DNA from: Nectonema munidae
Taxonomy: Eukaryota; Nematomorpha; Nectonematoida; Nectonematidae
Assembly: GCA_030549495.1 (NCBI GenBank)
Contig: JAUIRK010000708.1
Location: 1 to 64,000 of the forward strand
Direction: 5' to 3'
Length of the DNA stretch: 64,000 nucleotides
The notes beneath the pieces are model-generated. The model saw only the letters and a program-made list of their open reading frames with translations, ran no database searches and was not told the DNA's origin. The stretch's first letter is position 1; every line of letters starts with the position of its first letter. Positions 10,197-21,332 of the stretch are shown here, piece by piece. Made by a program: the position numbers and the translations under genes.

Positions 10197-10641
10197 CATA
10201 GTTGCCAACCTCAAAGAAGACCAACGCGGTAGACTTTTTTTTGAAAACGACCCATGGACCCTAAAATTTTTTTATGCTTTTTTTGCAAGTACGACAAAAT
10301 GCATGGGAAGAAGCTAATTTGGATTTAGTATGGAATAAATTCAAATTTTTGAATCCATTCTTCTTTAAAACATTTGTGGTAGCGACTTTTTGTTTTATTT
10401 TTATTATCACTCATTTTTCAAGAAGTAAAAATTGGTTTACATCATTTAAATAGTTTAAATATTTATGTAAAAACATAAATCGATGAAAAAAAGTAAAAAA
10501 AACAAGCAAAACAAATATTAAGCACGGGATGCATATGCTCAGCGTGTGCCAATAAAAATTTTAGCATTCAAAAGCTCTAAAAATTTTTAAAAAGCGGTAG
10601 ACCAAAAAAAAAGTCGAAAAGTGGTAGAGTTTGCTACTATG
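10197..10641. mobile_element. Non-autonomous DNA element, copy 1 of the CATAGTTGCCAAC family
   Basis: About 445 bp beginning CATAGTTGCCAACCTC, with an inverted, slightly decayed match at the other end. The whole body is repeated in inverted orientation at 25422-25859. It shares the internal blocks around the GCGGTAGAC, CCCATGGACC and GCACGGGATGCATATGC motifs. It has no coding capacity. The target duplication could not be resolved. Confidence 0.75.
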
Positions 10642-12901
10642 CTACTATGCCATAATTCGCTCCAAACTTGGACGGGGTGCGGGCGATCAAGCAATGTCCC
10701 ATCAAGCCCCGTTCGCCTGGGATGGCGGAAAATGGTCATTGCACTAAAAGAGCCAACAATATTAAAACTGTTTTTACAAATAGTATATATTTTTCTAAAT
10801 CACGGCACCCTCTGGCTCCAGTTCCCTCAACTTTTTTAATCATTAATAAAAAAATGATTTTAGCTATACTACGTATAGAATGTCCAGAAAAACTAGATTA
10901 TATAACTATCTAATTGTTTTATTATAAGCTTACAATTGATAGAGATTATCTACACCTTAATTTTATTATATTTGTATAATATTGAACAATGGAAAAGAAA
11001 ATCGCAAAAATTTGTGCTTATGATTTTGCACAAGGCCTTAACGTTCATAATAATAGAAAGAACATATACATAATATCACTCGCTTTATATTATTATATAC
11101 GCGTTCACAGAGAAAAGCATCTTGAATATATACACATGTACTGGATAACTGAAATCATATCTACTCAAGCCTTTCGATAAAGGAAGAGCCTCCTAGTCCA
11201 GCGCTCAAAGAAAGCTTCCCTTTCGCTCTTGGAAGCTTTATTCACTTCTAATTTCTAGAGATATATTATATAATATTGATATGCAATATACATATAATTC
11301 AACTAACGTATTGTATGAAAATTATGCTGAAATATTACAGATGCAGAAAAGAGATATCTATTTTAATATACATATCTACCTAATATATGTTGATTGGATG
11401 CAATACAGTGTGTTATGGCGTGTGTTAGTTTTTGCATATGATATATATATATAGAGAAAGAGAAGTAGTGTAAACTACTATTAGAATTACTATGCGTTCT
11501 AGGAAAGTTTTGCAACACTGAAAATTTTGCCTAGAAATCTCTTACTGTTCTACTAGAAAATGTCTCCATTTCATGTAAATGTCATCACCACTCACACCAT
11601 ACTTTCATTTTTCTTATTTATGCCCTTTATATATATTCACTATTTTTATTTTATAATTTTTATTTGATAAAAGCATTCGCCTACACTAATTAAAGTTTGA
11701 TCTATTTCAAAACCCCCATTTTCAAACATAAAAAAGTGAAAAGTACCTAATTGGTTTGATCCACCTTCTTTTTATATTTCAGATTATTTTTATAATTCTT
11801 TTTTCCAAATAAATAAATAAAAATTTCAAAAGTTTCAAAAAAAAAAAAAAGTAATATATAAAAAATATATGATTAAGAAATTTAAATATTTTAAAAATTG
11901 ATACTAATGTTGAATACGTCTAATAAAATAACTTTATACTTTTCCAATTAGTAGACTGATATGGACTACTAGATTGAAGAGTTATTGGAGTGTATTAGGG
12001 CTTCGTCAATCAAAAGACACATATGATACCCTGCCAGCTTAGCCTTACATTCTTCCGTAAATATTTCATAATTAATAATAAATGGAAAGATTTTTAATGC
12101 AGCAATAATGAATTGTGCTGGTAAAAGTTTTCTTTTTACATTATTTATACTCTCATCTAATTTCATTTTGAGTCTTTAGTTCTTAGGAGATGACAATTTG
12201 AATAAATTTTAGGAAAAATAGGAATAGTATTATATTTTTGAAAATGGAAAATTCTATTTTTAGCAAAAGAAATTAAATTTTTCTTGAAATTCGATTTTGA
12301 CTATATATCGTTCCGAAACAACTATGTATTTAAGTTGCCTGGAGCCAGAGATAGGAGTAATATTTTTAATCTTTCTCAGGCTCCATGTAGACAAATCCTC
12401 TGGCTCCAACTACGCCTTCCAAGCCCTTCCAACAAGGGGAGATAAAAATATTTCGAAGGAATGATATTGCAATATGGGAAGCAACATTCTTAATTGAAAT
12501 TGCCAAATAAGTTTTAATTAAATACACAATTACGTCTTTTAAGGAGTTGAAATTGCTAAATGCGGGAAGATAGTGATAATAAACGATTAAAGACTTTGTG
12601 GTTATACAATTTTCTCTTAACGTTTCAATAAAATTGAAATCTTTTGAAAAATCAATCAAAGCTGAAAAGGCAAATACTCAAAAATCAGTTTTCTTTTTTT
12701 ATATTTCATTCTATATTTTTAAAATGCTATGACAAGTAAAATATTGATACGGTAAGTTTTTATCCTCTACGCAGTCAAAATATAGTATTAAAAATTTAGA
12801 ATGAAATATTAGACTGGCAATGTTTTTCTGTGTATTTTTTGTCTCTCCGTTGGCCTGCCAGCCAACTAATATACATGCATAATCTATTCTTCATTCTTTA
12901 G
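10642..12901. other. Intronic AT-rich DNA, no gene recognised
   Basis: It contains poly(A) runs near 11840 and two weak minus-strand frames (11969-12166 and 12366-12659). These could be a very old hAT remnant, but they lack a motif I can defend. Confidence 0.4.
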
Positions 12902-13042
12902 AATAGCAGCCATGATTCTTCAAAAAAAAGTGATGCCATCAATGATGAATCTTCTTCTCCGGAACACGCAAAAAGTAGCGAAGTTATTGATCATCAGTAT
13001 CAGAGTGAAGTGAAAGAAGAAACCAAAAAGTTAGACGAAGAA
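12902..13042 (+). CDS. Exon 2 of the coiled-coil/ankyrin gene
   Basis: A pyrimidine-rich acceptor (TTCATTCTTTAG) precedes 47 codons reading NSSHDSSKKSDAINDESS and ending EETKKLDEE. The donor GAAGAA|GTAAAT follows. Both ends are phase 0, matching exon 1 and exon 3. The peptide is Ser- and Glu-rich and probably disordered, with several possible casein kinase II sites. Its base composition is clearly less AT-rich than the flanking intron. It is too short for a family assignment. Confidence 0.72.
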
Positions 13043-13177
13043 GTAAATATTAGAATAATACTTTCTCTCCATTGCAATTGTTGTCAACCTTCGATCTGCT
13101 GGCCAGATCCGGCCTGAGGGGGCCTAACGCCCAGTGGCAATCAGACCCACGAAACCCCACGAGAAAACTCACTTCTA

Positions 13178-13262
13178 ACCTGGGTTGGATCAAATACATT
13201 TTTATTTGTATTGCAAAATTTGGTTGCCAGGGTATTTGTCATTTGATCCAACTCTGGTTCTA
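13178..13262. repeat. Small palindromic repeat
   Basis: CCTGGGTTGGATCAAATAC near 13178 is mirrored by GTATTTGTCATTTGATCCAA and CTCTGG before 13262. The result is a short imperfect foldback, possibly a decayed MITE. Confidence 0.5.
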
Positions 13263-13299
13263 GGCCTGTTTATCTGCGAAGATGTGTCATTTACCTTCG

Positions 13300-13440
13300 T
13301 GATAACCTGCTTCTACGCAACTATCTATTTCGGTTTTACGTCGTGAATCGAGCCCGAGACCTTTGGGACCTTCAGAATAAAATCCCTGGGCTATAACCAC
13401 AATGCCACCTACGCCTGTGCGCCGAGCAATATAGACATTA
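13300..13440 (-). repeat. tRNA-derived SINE fragment
   Basis: On the minus strand, GTGGCATTGTGG resembles a pol III A box. About 40 bases later GGGCTCGATTCACG resembles a B box (GGTTCGANNCC). The spacing fits a tRNA-like SINE head. No true tRNA cloverleaf is preserved. Confidence 0.5.
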
Positions 13441-13629
13441 TAAATTTATGCTGCATGTTCTTTTTGTGCATGTGAGTATACTAGCCATTAGGAAGAATGA
13501 TTTTTGTTTTTATTAAAAAGTTCTTCATATAAGTGTCTTCGAATTCCTGCCTTGTGTAAAATTCATCCAAAATATACATTTTGTCACATTCGTGTGAACC
13601 AAGGACTTAGCAGGCATGCTGAGGTGGTA

Positions 13630-14830
13630 TATGAAGTTTTGTTTGAAAGAATAATTGTATATCCCTAAATCGTATTACACCTCTTTTCCGTTCTGCTCAA
13701 CTGTCTGCCATCATTTCTTCCATCCTGCGTGTTAAAAAAAGAAAGTGCAACCCTGGATGGAAAAAGTACTTTTTTATCCAGAATTTTGGACATCCACAGT
13801 GAATCTATTTTTGAAGGCTGTGGACGCCATGAAAGAGTACAACATGCACCGCCACTGTGTGAAAAACGCGCATAATCAAACTTTGCGTTAATGTCTGCCG
13901 GCAAAGGAAGGACGTCATTTCAAGACTGTTAGGTAACTTGCAGAAAGCAGCCTTGCTTATCCAAAAGGAGAAGCTTGTGCTGACAAAGTGACGTTCTCCA
14001 GCTATGTGGTCTCTCCTCTTCTTGCTTGCACGATGAAGCCATTCGTGGTTCGTTGCTGTAGAGCACTCCATTTGTCTAACTGTTCTGCCTTTGAGAGTCT
14101 AGGCCTTTTTATGCCGCACTCTTTTTCATCATGTGATGTCATACAACGTGCACGATTCACTCAAACCCACTGCTCAACTCTCGCTTTTGACGAGGGCCGC
14201 GATACATCCCCGCTAGCAGTTTTCATCCTTGGGCTCACTGTGCGTTGTCCTGAAAGTGTTTGAGGAATTCTTTCAACTTGTCTTTCTGCGTGGCACCACC
14301 ACTCTGCAAGACATGTTTAATGCCGTGCTTTAGTGTGTGGAGCAGCACTCATTGGAGCTCTCCTATCTTGTGTGCTTGACAACTGTGTCTCGACGATGTC
14401 TAGAAGAAGAAAGTGGCATGTTTGTTGTAGTGAAGGTGATAAACTCTATCGCACTCGTGGACGATGTTAACGTGCATTATAAGGGTCTGCTCTACTTCCG
14501 TGAGGTTCATTTGTTGAGTCGTGGGCCTATGCTCTCCTGTGTCTCCGATCTGCAGTAACAGATTGCCACCTTCCTTCTTCAGAAAAACTCGCTGATCACT
14601 TCTCCGACCGACGATAGCTCGTTCGCCTGCCTTCCTCACATATATCACTACGCACCTTAAACACACATGCATATACAATATATATAATAAATTACTCTTT
14701 CTATAATACAGTGTCCACTTTGCAGTCTTTTCTTTGTCATCCTGACACGCAGCATGCCTCGAAAAGTCTCACCCGCCTCTCACTCTGGAGAGATCGCCTG
14801 TCCCTTCCTTAAGACAATGTTTCCTAACTG
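13630..14830. other. Unidentified GC-richer block inside the intron
   Basis: This 1.2 kb is visibly richer in G+C than its surroundings. It has several overlapping short frames on both strands, none with a recognisable domain. It ends with an AATAAA-like stretch near 14690 and a short frame starting MPRKVSPASHSGE at 14754. It might be a fossil of a retroelement terminal region or a foreign insertion. I cannot name a family, and I see no element that looks whole. Confidence 0.35.
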
Positions 14831-16109
14831 TGGACCCGCTAAAAACTTAAAAATACGATGGACCGCAATCCCAAAAGCTAAGATTTTAATCCTGCAAAAC
14901 AAGATATATTCCTAGTAGGCTAGGCTAAAATTCTAACAAACACCAAAAGGTAATTAGCTTAAATTATTTTTCTTTATTTAAAATTTTATATTTGAATACG
15001 AAAAAGAAGCTCCAGTTGTCTTTTTGATTAACGTGTGCGACATTTGTGGTTGTAGATTAAATAGTCCGTCATTTGTTTTTCAAAAAAAGGTCAAATTCTT
15101 TATGTGAGAGCTTAGTACATCATAGTTAGAATAAAAGTTCTGCAGTTGACTCAGTTGTTCAATGCCAAGTTTTGCCAGTTTTCTCTGCACCAATGCTAAA
15201 TATCCTAAGAGTACATAATCTTTCGCATCTAATTTTTTCTGGGGGCCATCTCCTGAATAATCTTCCCAATGATCTAGTGTGCCATACAGTCCCATCGGCA
15301 GACTCTTCCCCAGGGGGAGAATGTATAGATATAAAAAAAATAAGCTTATTTTTTATTCGGCATGCAACAGTTTTCCACAGTGTGTCGAGCTTTTATATTC
15401 CTAATTTGTAAACATCATACATATTTTTTTATTCATTCCTAATCAAATGCATCTGAAAATGATTTTAACTTGCCATATGTTTAATACTTAAGAAAATCTT
15501 GCTCGTAAATTGATTACGACATTTTAACACATTATATATTAGTAGTGTATTCACACGTGAATAATCAGACTTATTGAAATCATTGAAGACTTTTTCCATT
15601 CATGCCTGTGTGGATATTTTCTAAGCAATATGATAAGCAGTTGTAAAGGAGTATTGAATGAAATAACAATAGCAATAAATCTCTTACATTTCATGACTCT
15701 CTAAAAGCACGATGAATCCAAAAATGTAGATGATGGTAGAAATGTAAACCTGGAGGCTGTGTGTTTGCATGTAAATATGCAAAAGCATTATGCAAAGATA
15801 TGGGCCTTATAAAAGTTTTGATATTATGCGTTTATCATAATTAAATTGCAAAATTTGTGTACTAAAAATTTTTTTTAAACGGGTTAAATATTGTCATAAT
15901 GCTTCTTCACATGGACTCAGTATAGGATTACTGCATCTGAAGGATTTTTAAGGTTTCTCTGTAAATCAGTTTTATTGGAATCAAGAAATATCTCTGATAT
16001 AGCATTAGGCATATCGACACTGCCTTTTTATAACTTGATCATCGCCGGTAGAAAATATGCAATCGCCACAACACTAAAATATAAGTGTTCTCTGCTCAGT
16101 AAGGGTAAT
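14831..16109. other. Intronic DNA with no supported gene
   Basis: A minus-strand frame at 15080-15295 (MGLYGTLDHWEDYS at its start) looks protein-like but matches no family I know. TTTCCTAACTGTGGACC near 14820 resembles a worn hAT terminus. Neither is strong. Confidence 0.35.
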
Positions 16110-16315
16110 TCTTCTTCTTCTTCTTCCCCTATGTCTCATATCCTATCAGGAGGTCTGTGGTCTTGATCCCATTTCTCCATAAATCTCCATATTTGGCATC
16201 TTCATCTTTGAGGCCGAGTTCTTTCATCTGGATTCCCCCACTACTTTTTTTCTGGAATCGGTTCTTCTTATCTAACTCATGTGCATACCATCTTAATTTA
16301 GGAGCCGCTCAAAAC
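16110..16315 (-). pseudogene. RTE-type LINE 3' fragment
   Basis: On the minus strand LKLRWYAHELDKKN, then a Gly/Lys-rich stretch, then LGLKDEDAKYGDLWRNGIKT reproduce the C-terminal pattern of RTE-clade polymerases (LRWYGHVxR ... DAxDRxxWR). A GAA-repeat tail (TTC on the + strand at about 16108) follows its stop. This is a 5'-truncated fragment of roughly 200 bp, a form typical of LINE insertions. Confidence 0.65.
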
Positions 16316-16316
16316 A

Positions 16317-16615
16317 ATGCCAAATTAAAAGAGTTAAATGACAAAAGAGTGACAAATCAAAAAATGACAAAATTCAGAAGAGTAACAAAAATGTCAAAAA
16401 TCAGAACAGTGACATGACAAATGAATGACAAAAATGACAAATGCTGAAAAAGTTACAATACAAAACATTCATAAAAATCTGTTACTATTTTTGCAAATTT
16501 ACATATTAAGTAAATAGATTTTAACTAAGCAAATGAAGAACTAACTCACTAACAAAACCAACTATCATTTTGTCAATCCTTGATTTGTCACTTTTTTGAT
16601 TCTCTTAATTTTCTC
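16317..16615. repeat. MITE-like inverted repeat with TGACAAA reiterations
   Basis: AAATTAAAAGAGTTAAATGA at the left is mirrored by TTGATTCTCTTAATTTT at the right. The arms are full of TGACAAA/TTTGTCA repeats (GAGTGACAAATCAA and TTGATTTGTCAC). No flanking duplication was resolved. Confidence 0.55.
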
Positions 16616-17360
16616 TCTATATAACTTCATTTTAAATCCACGCTCATCATCATTCTTTGCATTTTCAACTCTGCCGAAGCCAATTTTACTTCATCCTTTT
16701 TCCTTAGATTCGAAGATTATTCGCCATAAGTATTGCAGATCTAACCTAGTAAAGGTGATTGGTTGTTCTAAAATGCTGCACTAAGTGAATTTACATTGTG
16801 TGAAGCCTTGTAGATGAAGTAGTACTGCATTCCTGTCCAATTTTGCTAAGCCTTTGAGGACGAGAATTTTGCACACCTTTCACGTCTCTTATTTCTCAAT
16901 GAAATTTTATATATGTAAAGCAGACGATTTTCATTTTTTGGGTCACTGTTGCGCCACTAGTCCTTAAAGGGTTATTAAATGGGAAAAAAATGTTTTTTTT
17001 TAATTGAAAAACAGTTATTGAAGATGATGGAATGTAGGAGAAATGGAATATTCCACTAATAATAAGTAACAACAATACCATTTTAAGCTTCTAAGGAGTT
17101 GGTTTTCGAAAAGCTTCTTTCATTTTTGAATCAATTTTAATATAATTTAGGGCAAACGATTATTATTTTGTTTATAACTGATGCCCCATTTTAAGCAAAA
17201 TAAAAAATAGGCACCATCAATACCAACAGAAGAGATGCTGACACGTGTTATGAACAAAATTTGAATCAGTCTTTCGAATGCTATGCCATGCGGAAAAGAA
17301 TCTGGGCCAAGCTCATTGATACTGTTAGATTTCAATATTGTATCATATTTAAATTTTTAG
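16616..17360. other. End of intron 2
   Basis: AT-rich, no features beyond a pyrimidine-poor but usable acceptor (TTTAAATTTTTAG) at 17360. Confidence 0.4.
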
Positions 17361-18266
17361 AGGAATTCTCTATTTGAATTTACCGTTGTCAAAACTGGAA
17401 AGCGCAAAAGTAAGCAAAAGTCACAAAAAATTGTTCCCATGGAGAACCTGAATATCAATGCACCAACCCCTACAAATGCCGCAATTAACAACAAATGGTT
17501 TTCTTCTACAACGAAAATCACAGATACCCTGAGGAAAGAAGTGCTTGTTACTGATAATGGAAAGAGCTTAAAACCGCTTACAAGTTATAAACAGAAAGAA
17601 GGAAGTGTTGTTGAAGAATGCCAACCAAAGACAAGGATAAAAGGCAACAACACTTATATTCCTCCGCAACACGACGTCAATGATTTGTTCAAAAGGATTT
17701 CTGATTTGAGCACAAAACTTGTTGTATTGGGTGCAGAGAGAGATGGCTTCAAAGCGGAATTAGCAGAATTAATGAAGAAAGGCGAACGATTCGATGAAGT
17801 GATGAAGCAGAAGGAAGAGTTGAAAGCTGAAAATGAGGGATTAAAGCTGGAATTAGCGCACATCACTGAAGAAAAAGAGGATTTGTCGGAGCACACTGCT
17901 AAACTCAAGAATCTTTTCAAAGATGCGGAGTTGAAGGAGAAAGCCCAATTGATTTTGGAGAAGGAAGACTTCTTAGGAGTTCAGAATCTGCTTTCCGAAA
18001 ATTTGAAAGAGTTGTGCGTCTCTTTGGAAAAGGAGAAGAGCAAGAATAGTGGCTTGGAGAGTCAACTGCGCAAGCAGCAAGCCCTTCTCCAGCAAGCTTC
18101 TTCCTCCTTTTATCCAGGCGGTGTTTTGGTGGAGGACAGGAAATTTAATTCACTGTCAAATCCTATTTCTCATTTCAGTGGTGGTGGTGACGGCTTCAGC
18201 CACAGCATCAGCAACAGTCACAGCAACACAAATCATCATCCTCACAAAACTAGGCATTTTTCCCGA
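17361..18266 (+). CDS. Exon 3: long coiled-coil exon
   Basis: The 302 codons start RNSLFEFTVVKTGKRKSK, directly after ...TTTTTAG, and end HHPHKTRHFSR before the donor CGA|GTAAGC. Both ends are phase 0. A basic N-terminal segment is followed by a flexible region with IKGNNTYIPPQHDVNDLF. Next come about 135 residues of continuous heptads rich in Glu, Lys and Leu (FKRISDLSTKLVVLGAERDG through LEKEKSKNSGLESQLRKQ), a strong coiled coil. The end is Ser/His/Gly-rich. An internal ATG at 17439 could serve as a start (MENLNINAPTPTN), but the open frame reaches back to the acceptor. There is no stop before the donor, so further exons must exist downstream. The family is not recognised; it is probably a scaffolding protein. 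Confidence 0.8.
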
Positions 18267-19049
18267 GTAAGCTTTCACATTTTGGATTGTTTTGTGATGA
18301 ACTTTTAAAAGCCTTTTATATCATAGCCGACGTTTTTCATTTTTTGGTGCTTCAGTGTTTCACTGACCCGCAAAGGCTTCGGGAATTTATCAAAGATAGT
18401 CAATATAGAATAAATAAATCACTATAGAAAGTTATGTTGAAAGAGACGAAGCTTGAAGAATGTGAGATACAAAAATATCAAGAATAAACGTTCAAGGAAT
18501 GTTAATAACATAAACAATTAATAGATATAGTATTGATAAACACTGCAAATGAAAAATTTAACAAATAAGTCATTTAATGACTTTGTGAAGTCAGAAATAA
18601 AGACTACCTACTACTCTTATATTTTTATTGTAAACAAGGAACTTTCTGGTTAGTCCATTTCAAATTTCTTTCAAGATTTTGAGAATCAACACTTTTTTAT
18701 CTAAGAAATATTTTAAATCAGCAGAAAATATTTTAGATGTTCGTTCACTCATCATAACATATTCATTAAAAAAACACTTAGAACTTTGATGCAATTGAAA
18801 AGCGTTTTTTTCTGTAAAATTGCTGTCACGTTTGAAAACGAACTTTGACAGATCTCTCTATAAAGACTTTTCCTCGGATACGACTTTCAAAGTATAGCAG
18901 GAAGTTTTCAAAACTTCATTGACATACTTTAAAAGCCTACTCTTTTTTCTTTTTTAAGTCAATAAAGTTTTAAAAAAAAGGGTCAATAAAAAGTAACAAA
19001 TTATTGCATAATAAGTTCGCTTTAACAAACCAAAAAATATATATTGTAA
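18267..19049. other. Start of the 32 kb intron
   Basis: AT-rich, no gene recognised. Confidence 0.4.
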
Positions 19050-19110
19050 TTTCATTTTTGCAAATTTTTTGTATAAACTTAATTTTTCTTTTTTTTCAGG
19101 GTCAGTTTAA
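19050..19110 (+). repeat. Direct repeat copy 1 with splice-acceptor look
   Basis: About 55 bases ending in a long pyrimidine run and CAGGGTCA recur almost identically at 20802-20858, 1.75 kb downstream. The sequence after the shared block differs. Confidence 0.75.
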
Positions 19111-19574
19111 ATTTCTTTTCAAAGACAAATTATTTTTTTACTCAAAAATGTTATCAAATATTAAATCCTTAAGTTTTACAAAAAAATGTCAAATATCACC
19201 CACAGAATTTTTACGCTTACAAAACTGGCCATTTAACTTCCAATTTTGTCGTAACGGCCTTTTCAAGGGTCAATAAACATGCAAAGATAGAGGAGTTTAT
19301 GTCGTTTATATTAATTTTATAATAGACGTTTATAGCGCCATTGTTTGATACATTATTATCATTTAAAATAATAATTTGAATTTTTTATAATTTTACACTA
19401 GCTTATCCTTCTTTTTCTCAATAATAATAAAAAAATCAAATACGTCAAAAGAGAATTTGACATATTAGCTGTCTTTTACTCATTAGAATAAAGATATGCT
19501 TGTAGATGATGTTTTATTCAATTTTGACCGATTAAATTATATGATGCCGTATGAAATTAACACGTTTTTCTTAG

Positions 19575-19815
19575 ATTCGGCCATGGTGGTAGAGCTAAGC
19601 CTCTCCCAGTCCTCTCTTAGGGCGCTAATGTATGTAATATATACACGCTTCCGCCACCAGACTCTAATTACAGGGGGAGGGAGACGCATTTTAATTAGGA
19701 CTATGAGAAAGTTAAAAAAAAAATATATATTTTAAAGGAGTTTCAGAGGGGGGGGGGGGCAAATAAATCCTGTGAGGACAAAGCAGCTCCTCTAATTGCC
19801 TGCCTTGGCCTCTCT
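19575..19815. repeat. Decayed MITE-like segment with poly-G tract
   Basis: GGTAGAGCTAAGCCTCTCCC near 19590 and a weakly inverted GCCTTGGCCTCTCTAG near 19801 bracket a region with a 12-base G run. I cannot assign a family. Confidence 0.35.
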
Positions 19816-19863
19816 AGATGAATATATACACATAAAGTAGAATATTTAATTTAATATATTTAC

Positions 19864-20732
19864 TATGTTAGGCCTTGTTTATCCGACACTCTTGGTGTCA
19901 CACATATTCTTGTCGGATTAACGAAATTTCTTGCAGTGTATGGAATTTATAAAGAATCAATACCTCAAACCAAAATGCTATTTGCACATAAGTTATTTAT
20001 GTTTAATGTAAAAAACTCTTTGACAAATTATTACTTCATCTATCCTACACTAAAGAGATTTTCGCACAGTGAATCTTGAAATGTATTATGAAAAATAGAA
20101 TTTTAATATTGCGTCTGTCGGATTGATGAACTCTGCACGCATGTTTAAAAGAAATTGGTTTGATTTTAATCGCTGACAGTGTCGGAGAGGTAGGACAAAA
20201 ACCCCTCTTGACAAACCCCCCCCCCCCCCCCGCCACCGGACAAAAGCCCCCACCCATAGGAAATTCTCATGAGGAGGAGATTCTTTCTTACCTTTAAATT
20301 CAATAAAGTGAATTTTGCTTAACATTGTATCATTTGTTAGAATTAAAGTGACTTTTTTTAAATATGTACTAAAAAATAAAGTAATGTAATATACATGCTC
20401 AATTATGCTATGATTTTGCGGGACGAGGGGGGGGGCGGTTTGTCCTCTCTGAAGGGAGGGATTTTGCATGTACACGTCCTTTTTGTGTTTTGTTTTCACT
20501 AATTCTAATATTTAAATCAAGTTTTTGTATTACTCTAATATTAAAATCAAATTTATGGCTTGTGTTTTAATGCTAACTCTAATATTAAAATCAAGTTTTT
20601 GTGTTTAAAAGAGAGGGGGATTCTGTCCTCTTTCTCATTTTGAGAGAAGGGATTTTATCGAGGGGGGGGGCTTTTTTCCGGACCCCAGGGTCGGAGTTAG
20701 CGGGGTTGTCGAATAAACGAGGTCTGACTGTA
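19864..20732. mobile_element. Probable pogo/Tigger-like non-autonomous element
   Basis: The right end read inward begins TACAGTCAGACCTCGTTTAT followed by TCGACA. The left end is a worn match (TATGTTAGGCCTTGTTTATC then CGACA). Both carry the TA plus CAGT-type start known from pogo/Tigger elements. The interior has poly-C and poly-G runs and about three imperfect copies of an AATATTAAAATCAAG unit (20500-20606). No transposase frame. Confidence 0.5.
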
Positions 20733-20801
20733 TTAAGAAAAATCGAATATAGAATAAATATTTTTAAATCTATTCATTTGTGAAAATTTTTTTTAATATC
20801 T

Positions 20802-20858
20802 ATTTCATTTTTTTGCACATTTTTTGTATAAACTTAATTTTTCTTTTTTTTCAGGGTC
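20802..20858 (+). repeat. Direct repeat copy 2 with splice-acceptor look
   Basis: Near-identical to the copy at 19050-19110. The shared block ends at CAGGGTCA, after which the sequences diverge. Confidence 0.75.
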
Positions 20859-21049
20859 ATATCTATTCTTAAAGCGCTGCTTCATCAATTCAATATTTCC
20901 AAATTTCTTTTTAAACTTTAAATTGTATGATGTGTACTACACACCTTTTTTGAAAATTTTATAATAAAGTATATTTTGAAATGTTTTTTTATCATTCTCT
21001 TACGTACATACTTTTATACATTCCTTTTGATCTCCTTCGCTCTCCTATA

Positions 21050-21332
21050 AGGTTAAACAGGGCCGGCCCTAGTGTTCGCGCGGCCCTATGCAAAATGGAT
21101 TGCGCGGGGCCCAGTGTGGGTAGGAAAAAAGATTAAAAGTGAGAAATAAGATTTTGAAAAAAAGAAAAGGGGTTTGTTTTATTACTTTTTCATCAACACA
21201 AAATGACAATTACTTTGCGAAATTTGCATTTAGCGAAATCATACAATATATCATCAAAATGAAAAATGAGAAGCGCAGGGCCCACTGCGGCCGCATAGGT
21301 TGCAGTGGCCTAAGGCCGGTCCTGAGGTTACA
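21050..21332. mobile_element. hAT-type MITE with CAGGGCCGGCC termini
   Basis: The element (21058-21324, 267 bp) begins CAGGGCCGGCCCTAG and ends GGCCGGTCCTG. It is flanked by AGGTTAAA and AGGTTACA, an 8-bp target duplication with one mismatch. The left half is repeated in inverted orientation at 60019-60135. Confidence 0.85.

Noticed and set aside
11460-11640. Possible promoter elements in AT-rich intron
   Set aside because: TATA-like strings are everywhere in this AT-rich sequence and carry no weight on their own.
12366-12659. Minus-strand frame considered as a hAT transposase remnant
   Set aside because: Only a vague resemblance to the dimerisation region; no motif strong enough to call.
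17439-18308. Reading exon 3 as a complete single-exon gene starting at the internal ATG and ending at TAA (18306)
   Set aside because: The frame is open upstream to a good acceptor, and a strong donor GTAAGC precedes the stop. The tail after the donor reads like intron.
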